In this document: one piece after another, positions 16,912 through 24,050 of the stretch
Numbering within the stretch: position 1 is the first letter of the stretch
Layout of the letters: the number at the start of each line of letters is the position of its first letter
Assembly (NCBI GenBank): GCA_964557545.1
Contig: CAZLAK010000006.1
Location: 7,849-71,848, forward strand
Reading direction: 5' to 3'
Source: CAZLAK01 sp964557545
GTDB lineage: Bacteria > Bacillota > Desulfotomaculia > Desulfotomaculales > Pelotomaculaceae
Length of the DNA: 64,000 nucleotides
Program-made: the position numbers and the translations under genes
The notes under the pieces: generated by a model
Seen by the model: the letters and a program-made list of their open reading frames with translations, nothing else
The model's database searches: none
Told to the model about the DNA's origin: nothing

Positions 16912-17859
16912 CTATTGAGACATTTTAAGGGTGGCTGTTATCACGTGGCGGCCGGCTGCACCTGCAATCCCAATTTCCGCAAAGCCCGCGCACTTAAGCC
17001 ACCCCTTGTACTGGTCGAAGGTCCAAGTTCCGCCGCTGGCAGTATTGACGAGCATATTCACCGCAAATATAGCCGCCTCCGGGCTTTTGCCGCGGACGTA
17101 ATCGACAATTGCCACTTTGCCTCCGGGCTTCAAAATACTGGCTACCCTTTTAAAGAGCAGCTTGTTTTCTCTTTCCCCGTATATATGGCATACATTTCCT
17201 AAAAAGGCCAGGTCAAAAGGGCCCGCGGGGAGCCATTCGTTGAAGTCGCCGGCGACTAAATTAATATTTTCTGACTCGCCCAGTTGTTTGGAAGCATATT
17301 CAACCACTTCGGGCAGGTCAAAGACTGTCACCCTGGCTCCCCGGGCAACAAAGGCCCGGGCGTAGGTAAGCGGCCCGCCGCCTATGTCAATGACTTCCGG
17401 CTCACCGGTCATTCCTTTAAGGCAGTATGAAGCAACTTCCCCGGCGCTTTTCCTGGCGCTGTTACTCATGGCGGCCATGTAGTACTCTAGTTTTTCCGGT
17501 CTTTTTTCTTTTGGTTTAGGTGTTCCAGTACGGATTACTTGCGGCAGGGTTAGCCAGCTGGCTATCATGTAGTACTTGTGCATGAAGGAAAAACCTGTGT
17601 AATTCGGTGCATCTGGATTGTAGAGCATGTCTTTGGCCGCATCACTCAGCTGCCACTTACCTTCCCAGCGTTGCAGGTAGCCAAGAGCGGACAGGGCTTC
17701 GCACATCACCCACACCGCTCTGGTGTTTGCTCCAAGCTTCAAAGCGAGTTCCCAATCTTCCATTGCCTTCTCGTTAAGGGTTTTTATCATGCCGGTTTCC
17801 ACGGCAGCTCCCAGAATAAGCAGTTCCTGAGGGATATTGAGCAATGATTCGCCGGGCAC
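16912..17859 (-). CDS. SAM-dependent methyltransferase, O-methyltransferase family 2-like
   Basis: 315 aa with the two-part plan of this family: an N-terminal winged-helix dimerisation domain (residues ~1-95) and a Rossmann methyltransferase domain with the SAM loop EVIDIGGGPLTYARAF, acidic VFDLPEV, and LKPGGKVAIVDYV. The substrate is unknown; relatives methylate carotenoid, polyketide or phenolic oxygens, or act on pigments. GTG start; the SD sits close to it, so the start is less sure than the reading frame. Confidence 0.8.
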   Translation of the reverse strand: MPGESLLNIPQELLILGAAVETGMIKTLNEKAMEDWELALKLGANTRAVWVMCEALSALGYLQRWEGKWQLSDAAKDMLYNPDAPNYTGFSFMHKYYMIASWLTLPQVIRTGTPKPKEKRPEKLEYYMAAMSNSARKSAGEVASYCLKGMTGEPEVIDIGGGPLTYARAFVARGARVTVFDLPEVVEYASKQLGESENINLVAGDFNEWLPAGPFDLAFLGNVCHIYGERENKLLFKRVASILKPGGKVAIVDYVRGKSPEAAIFAVNMLVNTASGGTWTFDQYKGWLKCAGFAEIGIAGAAGRHVITATLKMSQ

Positions 17860-17922
17860 CCCTTAAGACCCCCTTTGGCTTATAAGTATATTAAAACTAA
17901 TTGCTAAAATAATTTGTAACTA

Positions 17923-18696
17923 TTATAACATAAATTGCACAATTTTGGCAGGTGCCGCAGCTACCTTGAGCTGTGAAAAATAACGTACAATACCAGCGTA
18001 AATGGCCCAGGCGATTTTGCTCTGGTAACTAGGGTCTAAAAGCAGTTTTTCTTCGCGGGGGTTGGTAATAAAGCCAATTTCTACAATTACGCTGGGCATT
18101 TTAGTCATCCGGGTAGTAAAGTAGTCCACCTGCTTTGCCTCTCTGCCCGGGTTTTCCAGGTGGCGGTTCAGTTCACGCTGAATAGCAACGGCCAGCCTTC
18201 TGCTCTCTGCACTGCCGGGCTGAGAGAAGGTTTGGGGCCCATCTTCGCGCCGGTCGGGAAAACTGTTGACGTGTACACTAATGAAGAGATCGGCATTGTT
18301 GCGGTTAGCCAGTTCCACCCGGCGGGCGAGATCTTGAAATTTAGCCTGGTGCAGGCTTCCGGCGTCCGGATCGCTCAAGTCCCTGTCATCCTCTCTGGTC
18401 AAAAGCACGCGGGCACCTGCCTGACGCAGGATAGTGGCCAGTTTTTTGGAGACTTCTAGAACTATATCCTTTTCGTGTACACCGGCAGTACCCAGTGCCC
18501 CGGGGTCTTCCCCGCCGTGGCCCGGGTCAATGACGATTAACTTTCCGGCTAAAGCCCAAGAAAGCGTAGTAATGTAACGCTTCTCCATAACACTAACTGC
18601 ATTTTTATAGAGGTAAACTGATAAAAAACATAAGAGGACAGCTAGTGCAAAATATTTTTTCCCTTTTTTAGTCAGCTGCTTGCAAAAAAGGTTCAC
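17923..18696 (-). CDS. cwlD: N-acetylmuramoyl-L-alanine amidase CwlD
   Basis: 257 aa. One N-terminal membrane anchor (residues ~15-33) and an Amidase_3 domain: zinc ligands in IDPGHGGEDPG, the following Glu in HEKDIV, SVHVNS, and the catalytic Glu in VIVEIGFITN. The order and the late QVDYFTTRMTKMP segment fit CwlD, which strips peptides so that muramic delta-lactam can form in spore cortex. This is direct evidence that the organism sporulates. GTG start with a G-rich SD. Confidence 0.88.
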   Translation of the reverse strand: MNLFCKQLTKKGKKYFALAVLLCFLSVYLYKNAVSVMEKRYITTLSWALAGKLIVIDPGHGGEDPGALGTAGVHEKDIVLEVSKKLATILRQAGARVLLTREDDRDLSDPDAGSLHQAKFQDLARRVELANRNNADLFISVHVNSFPDRREDGPQTFSQPGSAESRRLAVAIQRELNRHLENPGREAKQVDYFTTRMTKMPSVIVEIGFITNPREEKLLLDPSYQSKIAWAIYAGIVRYFSQLKVAAAPAKIVQFML

Positions 18697-18832
18697 TTTT
18701 TAAAACCCCCCGTAATTAACCGGTAAATAACGCCAATGGGGATACCGGTTGGGCATCCCCATTTTTTATATGTTTTTTCTTCATGAATTATGAGCTTTGG
18801 GGGTATTTTTTTATAGAACTTCTTACTGATTT

Positions 18833-19222
18833 TCAAAGCTGTGAGGCCAGCCAAGCTATAAGCTCTTCGGCCGCCCTGTGGCTTGCTTCCACTAATCCTT
18901 CTATTTCCTGCGGCTGGGCATTGTCGATGTGCAGGCCGGCTACCACTGCTACTGGCAAGTGGCAAGCGCGCGCTATCTTTTTTGCCACTTCCCCTGCCAG
19001 CTCACCGTCTTTATGGCCGGGAAGCGGCAAGACCGCCGCGGTAGTTTCTATTTTGGCGGGGTCGGAAGCCAGAGGCCAGGGAAAGCACAAAGCTACCGCT
19101 CCAACGTGGGGCCTTTCGCCGCCAAAAAGGTTAATCGACACCCCCCCTGGTGTCAGTGCGGCTTCCAGAAAAACCTTGCACCTTCCTTCGCCGGCCTCAA
19201 AAACTTTACGCAAAATCAGCAC
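18833..19222 (-). CDS. LpdD-like prenylated-flavin chaperone
   Basis: 129 aa. The blocks INLFGGERPHVGAVALCFPWP, VLPLPGHKDGELA and VVAGLHIDNAQPQEIE resemble LpdD, the small protein that travels with UbiD-type gallate decarboxylase and is proposed to handle prenylated FMN. The His-Ile-Asp-Asn and GHKD motifs are the strongest words. GTG start with a GTGAGGGC SD, 17 bp after the FAD oxidoreductase gene. Its target could be the UbiD protein at 32322, 13 kb away (inference). No UbiX is in this window. Confidence 0.65.
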   Translation of the reverse strand: MLILRKVFEAGEGRCKVFLEAALTPGGVSINLFGGERPHVGAVALCFPWPLASDPAKIETTAAVLPLPGHKDGELAGEVAKKIARACHLPVAVVAGLHIDNAQPQEIEGLVEASHRAAEELIAWLASQL

Positions 19223-19239
19223 TTAAGCCCTCACCCGTC

Positions 19240-20382
19240 TTACCCCAACAGGCTCTTAATTATTTTTAAAGCCACCGCCGGTCTGTATATGTCGCTGTAG
19301 CGGGCTTTGCCCGTAACGATTTCAAGAAATTTGTAAAACGGCCCTTTACCGCCAAAGAACCTGTCAACCGTGCGGGGGAAACGTTTGACCATGCGGCATA
19401 AGAGGTAAACAGCGGCTAAATCCTTTCCAAAAGCACGGTGGCAGGCACGAGCGTAAGTTTTATAAAGATTTTGCGCCGTGGGGGCAAGGCCCGCAGCAAA
19501 GAGGCGGCTTAATGTTTCGGCGGCTAACTTTCCCGAGTGAATGGCGTACCGTATTCCCTCTCCAGTCAGGGGGTCAGCAAAACCGGCCGCGTCACCCGCC
19601 AGCAGCACCCTGTCCGCCACAACCTGCCTGTTAATCCCCCCCAGTGGTATATGGTGCCCTCTTATCTTCCCCTTAAGTTTTAAACCTTTGTCGATTATAA
19701 ATTCCTCTAAAACTTTTCTGGCATTTTTCTTGCCGTAAAGCCAGCCGCCAAAGCCAACTGACAAAGTTTCTCTCTTGGGAAAGACCCAACGGTAAGAGAG
19801 TATTTCGGGGCCGTAGTAAACTTCTGCTGTTTTCAGCTGGGTGTATCTTTGACCGGCCGCCGGCACTTCTGCACAGGCACAAAAGGCGAGCTCTCCCTTT
19901 TTCCACGGCCCGCGGACATACTTGGCGCTGATGCCGTTCACCCCGTCCGCTCCTATGAGTACGTGCCCTTCATAGGTACAGCCGGCGGCAGTGTAAACCC
20001 TCACACCGTCCGCCGAGCTTTCAATTATTTTTACAGTTTCACCCTGCCGTACTGTTGCCCCTGCCGCTTGGGCCAGGCCGGCCAGCCAATGGTCGAATAT
20101 ATCCCTGGAAGTGACGATCATGAAATCGTTATCCAGCTCTACTTCTATACTTGTGTCCCGGCAGTAAGCCTGGAAAACAGAGCAACTGGCCTCGATATTA
20201 TCAGCCGGCAGGTCTGTCCCCAAAAGCTTTAAGGCCGCTGCAGTGACACCGCCCGCACAGGGTTTGAAACGCGGGTATTGTTCTTTTTCCAAAAGCAGTG
20301 TAGCGAGCCCCCTGGCAGCGCACTCCCTTGCTGCCGTAGCCCCCGCCGGTCCTCCTCCCACTACAATGACATCGTATTTCAC
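19240..20382 (-). CDS. Geranylgeranyl-reductase-family FAD oxidoreductase
   Basis: 380 aa flavoprotein. The N-terminal Rossmann motif DVIVVGGGPAGATAAREC, then KPCAGGVTAAAL, VLIGADGVNGISAKY and LLAGDAAGFADPLTGEGI are typical of the geranylgeranyl reductase/digeranylgeranyl-glycerophospholipid reductase family. Members saturate isoprenoid chains; in a bacterium with menaquinone genes the side chain of menaquinone or a polyprenyl lipid is a plausible substrate (inference). It lies 20 bp after selB and upstream of the LpdD-like gene. Confidence 0.82.
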   Translation of the reverse strand: MKYDVIVVGGGPAGATAARECAARGLATLLLEKEQYPRFKPCAGGVTAAALKLLGTDLPADNIEASCSVFQAYCRDTSIEVELDNDFMIVTSRDIFDHWLAGLAQAAGATVRQGETVKIIESSADGVRVYTAAGCTYEGHVLIGADGVNGISAKYVRGPWKKGELAFCACAEVPAAGQRYTQLKTAEVYYGPEILSYRWVFPKRETLSVGFGGWLYGKKNARKVLEEFIIDKGLKLKGKIRGHHIPLGGINRQVVADRVLLAGDAAGFADPLTGEGIRYAIHSGKLAAETLSRLFAAGLAPTAQNLYKTYARACHRAFGKDLAAVYLLCRMVKRFPRTVDRFFGGKGPFYKFLEIVTGKARYSDIYRPAVALKIIKSLLG

Positions 20383-20402
20383 TTTTTATTGCGCCCCGCT
20401 TT

Positions 20403-22322
20403 TTATTCCGCTGCCCTGCCCAATAACCGCTTATCACCGACTCTTTTAGTGAATTTTATTTGGTCAAAGTATTCCATGATGGGCAGAGCGTACTTTCTGG
20501 ATGTGTTTAAAAGATCGCGCAGTTCGCCTACTGTTATTTCGCCTTTGGCGCGCAAGTAGTCTAAAACAGTTTCTTTTGCTTTTTGCAATACGTCACTGGT
20601 TAGGAATATATCATCCGTAATTTTGACCAACTCGCCGTTCTTTAAAAGGTACTGCAGCACTTCGGCAGATTCGTCTTCTCTTAAACCGGCCTGCCGGCAC
20701 AGCTCAGCCCACGAGGGCGGCTGAAAGCGTGAATTTCGCAAAAGGGCCAGCAGCCGGTCGATCTTTTCGCCTTCTTCTTTGTTAGGCTTGGGAGTGAATG
20801 ACTGGAGCATAACGCACTGGGCACTGGATTTTATTAGCCCGTCTTTTTCTATTTCGCCCAGGAGGCACTGCCACATTCTGCTGTTCAATTTCTGGTACTT
20901 CTTAGTGCGCAGCTCCTCCTTAGGCATACCTTCCCTCAAAGGATAGTCCCGGTGGAAGGCCGAAAGGGCAGAGATAATTTCTTCTGTCCACTGCCGGTAA
21001 GCCCAATTAGGTATAAGGTACGTTTTGCCGTCCGCTTCCATCTTTCTTATTTTTCCACGAGAAACGAGGGTATTAATAGCACAGGTAAGATCTGCTGTCC
21101 CTAGGCCGGCAGCCGCCGCTGCTTCACCGGCAGATGGCAGCCAGGGATTAGATTTTAAGTATTCTTCCAACAGATCGGCAGGAGACCCTTTTTCTAGTGT
21201 GGCCAGAGCAGCCAGCACCTCCGGCCTGAACCGCCTGCGCCTGCGCCGCGGGGCAGGGTCAATAACCACCCCTCCGCCGATGGTCAGCATCGGGGAGTAA
21301 GACCTGATTACAAAGCGGTCTCCTCTGGCCGCCACTGCTTTGTCTTCCAGTTCCAGCTGGACGTAAGAAGTGGAACCGGGCTCCATTTCCTCTCTGTCTA
21401 AGAGGACAACCCGCCCCAAAACCTCTCTTGTGCCCAGGTAAAAGCGCACGCGGCTTCTGTTTTTTAGGGGGCGGGGAGCACTCTTTAAAAGGACAAGTTT
21501 GGCGTCTACCCTGTAGGAGGGTACAAGACTTTTAGGGCCGGACACCACACTCCCCCGCTCAATTTGCTCTACCTCTACACCGGCTAAATTTATAGCCACC
21601 CTCTGGCCGGCCCGCGCTTCCTCTACTTTTTGGCCGTGAACCTGGAGGGAGCGCACCCTGGTGCTGATGCCCTGCGGCAGCACTTCTAGCTGGTCACCCA
21701 GCCGTAAAGTGCCGGAAACGAGAGTGCCCGTGACCACTGTGCCGAATCCCGTTACAGTGAAAACCCTGTCTATGGGCAGGCGGGGCGGGCCGGATGCTGC
21801 TTTTTCTTCTACCGTCTGTGCCACCTGTCCGATAGCTTCCAAAAGTTCCGGAATCCCCTGTCCGGTGACAGCAGAAACCCTTATTACCGGTGCCCCTTCG
21901 AGGACTGTGCCCTCTAAAAAACTTTCTACTTCCTCGCTGACCATCTCCAGCCACTCTTTGTCTACCAGGTCGCACTTGGTAATGACTACAATGCCTTTTT
22001 TTACTTGGAGGAGTTGGATGATGTCCAGGTGCTCTCTGGTTTGGGGCATTACCCCTTCATCGGCTGCTACCACCAAGAGAACCAAATCAAAGCCGGCGGC
22101 ACCGGCCAACATGTTTTTGATGAACCTCTCGTGACCGGGAACATCGACTATACCGGCCCGCAGACCCCCGGGGAGCACGAGGTGGGCAAAGCCCAGTTCA
22201 ATAGAGATGCCCCTCTCTTTTTCCTCTTTTAAACGGTCAGTGTCTATACCGGTTAATGCCTTAACCAGTGCGGTTTTGCCGTGGTCAACATGGCCGGCCG
22301 TGCCTATGATAATGTGCTTCAA
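20403..22322 (-). CDS. selB: Selenocysteine-specific elongation factor SelB
   Basis: 639 aa. A translational GTPase with G1 GTAGHVDHGKTALVKALTG (first residues), G3 DVPGHERF, and G4 TKCDLVD, EF-Tu-like beta domains (~175-335), and a C-terminal set of winged helices (~380-639) that bind the SECIS hairpin. It delivers Sec-tRNA(Sec) to UGA codons. ATG at 22322; the preceding selA stop is 38 bp away, giving a selAB unit. The partner tRNA is at 9251. Confidence 0.96.
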   Translation of the reverse strand: MKHIIIGTAGHVDHGKTALVKALTGIDTDRLKEEKERGISIELGFAHLVLPGGLRAGIVDVPGHERFIKNMLAGAAGFDLVLLVVAADEGVMPQTREHLDIIQLLQVKKGIVVITKCDLVDKEWLEMVSEEVESFLEGTVLEGAPVIRVSAVTGQGIPELLEAIGQVAQTVEEKAASGPPRLPIDRVFTVTGFGTVVTGTLVSGTLRLGDQLEVLPQGISTRVRSLQVHGQKVEEARAGQRVAINLAGVEVEQIERGSVVSGPKSLVPSYRVDAKLVLLKSAPRPLKNRSRVRFYLGTREVLGRVVLLDREEMEPGSTSYVQLELEDKAVAARGDRFVIRSYSPMLTIGGGVVIDPAPRRRRRRFRPEVLAALATLEKGSPADLLEEYLKSNPWLPSAGEAAAAAGLGTADLTCAINTLVSRGKIRKMEADGKTYLIPNWAYRQWTEEIISALSAFHRDYPLREGMPKEELRTKKYQKLNSRMWQCLLGEIEKDGLIKSSAQCVMLQSFTPKPNKEEGEKIDRLLALLRNSRFQPPSWAELCRQAGLREDESAEVLQYLLKNGELVKITDDIFLTSDVLQKAKETVLDYLRAKGEITVGELRDLLNTSRKYALPIMEYFDQIKFTKRVGDKRLLGRAAE

Positions 22323-22360
22323 AGGGCAAGAACACCCCCTAGTCTTTTTGCTCGGGTAAT

Positions 22361-23800
22361 TTAAAGCGCCCCAAGCGCCCTGGCCAAAGCCTTGGCCAGC
22401 AGTTCCAATTCTTCTTCAGCTACGGTCCTCACATCAAAGATAACCTTATTCTCCTCCACTCTGGCCACTACCGGCGGGTCGCCGCGCCTTAAAGCCGATG
22501 CTAGATCATTCGGGGTTAAAGACACAGTTTCCACAGAAACTACTGCCGTGGGAAGTTCGGCTTCGGGCATAGCCCCTCCCCCAACGGCAGAAAAACTCTT
22601 TTCAACTGAAAGCTTTGTTTTTTCCAAGACTGCGCCACTAAGCAGGCACGTGAGCACGCCTGCCAGTTTCTCTGCTTTTCTTTCCAGTTCCTCGTAAGGA
22701 ACGGTGAGCATTCTCAAAGTGGGAATTTCTTTTAACGCTGTGGCAGTCTCAATGTACTGCTGTAAGGTGGCCTCCAGCGATGCTACTGTAAGCTTGTCGA
22801 TCCGCAAAGCCCTGGCCAGCGGGTTCTTTTTCATTCTCTCCACATAGGCCTTTTTGCCCACTATTATTCCTGCCTGCGGCCCGCCGAGGAGCTTGTCGCC
22901 GCTAAAGGTGACTATGTCCGCTCCTGCCGCCACCATTTCCTGCACTAAGGGCTCGTAGGGCAGGCCGTACTTTCTCAAGTCTACCAGCGAACCGCTTCCC
23001 AAGTCGCACATCACCGGCAGGTTGTACTCCTTGCCCAAAGCTACCAGTTCACTGACACTGGTTTCTCTCGTAAAACCGATAATCCTGTAATTGCTGGTGT
23101 GCACGTACAGCAAAAGGGATGTCTTATCGCTGATGGCCCGGCGGTAATCTTCCGGGTAAGTCTTGTTCGTCGTGCCCACTTCCACCAGGCGTGCACCGCT
23201 CTGGGCCATGATCTCCGGGACGCGGAAAGAACCGCCTATTTCCACCAACTGTCCCCGGGAAACGATTACTTCACCTGTGCCTGCTACCGTTTTTAAAGCT
23301 AAAAGAACGGCAGCAGCGTTATTATTTACCACCAGGGCATCTTCTGCCCCGGTGATGTCCTTTAAGAGCGGTTCTAAGGGAGCGTGACGTGAACCCCTCA
23401 GTCCAGAATTTAAATCCAGCTCCAAGTTTGTAAAGCGCCGGGCAGCCGTACACACGGCCCTTACTGCCTTTTTACTGAGGAGGGAGCGGCCCAAATTAGT
23501 GTGCAAGACGACACCGGTAGCGTTGATCACCCGCTGTAATGCCGGCCGCGCCGCCTGCCGGGCGGCTTGTGCTGCCTTAGCTGCCAGCAGCGGGGTGTAA
23601 TCGCTCCTGCCGGGAAGCTGATGGATTTCCCCGCTCAAGATCCTCTTTCTTTCGTCTTCCAGCACCGCCCGCACGGCGCCGACTACCACCTTACGGGGAA
23701 TCCCGTCTGACAGCGCAGTGCACAAGGCAGGCTCCTTCAGTAATTCGTCAACCGGCGGCAACTTCCGCAACAAAGCAGAGCGGTTTTCTTCTGGATTCAT
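22361..23800 (-). CDS. selA: L-seryl-tRNA(Sec) selenium transferase
   Basis: PLP enzyme that converts Ser-tRNA(Sec) to Sec-tRNA(Sec) with selenophosphate. 479 aa from ATG 23800 (GGGGGT SD); a longer frame to 23902 has no support. The PLP-binding lysine is in TFSGDKLLGGPQAG; other family blocks are VINATGVVLHTNLGRS and VVNNNAAAVLLAL. SelD, which makes selenophosphate, is not in this window. Confidence 0.96.
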   Translation of the reverse strand: MNPEENRSALLRKLPPVDELLKEPALCTALSDGIPRKVVVGAVRAVLEDERKRILSGEIHQLPGRSDYTPLLAAKAAQAARQAARPALQRVINATGVVLHTNLGRSLLSKKAVRAVCTAARRFTNLELDLNSGLRGSRHAPLEPLLKDITGAEDALVVNNNAAAVLLALKTVAGTGEVIVSRGQLVEIGGSFRVPEIMAQSGARLVEVGTTNKTYPEDYRRAISDKTSLLLYVHTSNYRIIGFTRETSVSELVALGKEYNLPVMCDLGSGSLVDLRKYGLPYEPLVQEMVAAGADIVTFSGDKLLGGPQAGIIVGKKAYVERMKKNPLARALRIDKLTVASLEATLQQYIETATALKEIPTLRMLTVPYEELERKAEKLAGVLTCLLSGAVLEKTKLSVEKSFSAVGGGAMPEAELPTAVVSVETVSLTPNDLASALRRGDPPVVARVEENKVIFDVRTVAEEELELLAKALARALGAL

Positions 23801-24050
23801 TAAAAACCCCCGCATATAAATATATAAATAATGAGAAAAATTACAAAAAAATTGTAAGCTTATGTCCTTAAAATTATATGGCAATGCCGCGTCACAAGGC
23901 AAGTCATCCTTCAGTTTTTAGCCGTTGTGACTCCACTTTGGGCAAAAAATAAATTATAATATATGGGCGGCGAAACGTTTGCTCTGCATGTCAGCTGCTA
24001 AATACGCATAAAAAGCTTGCAAGCAAAACCCCCGCAGGGAGGTTTATCTT

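Noticed and set aside
18735..18766. Hairpin ATGGGGAT/ATCCCCAT followed by TTTTT on the + strand between cwlD and the LpdD-like gene
   Set aside because: Looks like a terminator, but the T-run is on the strand that carries no gene there, so I do not list it as one.
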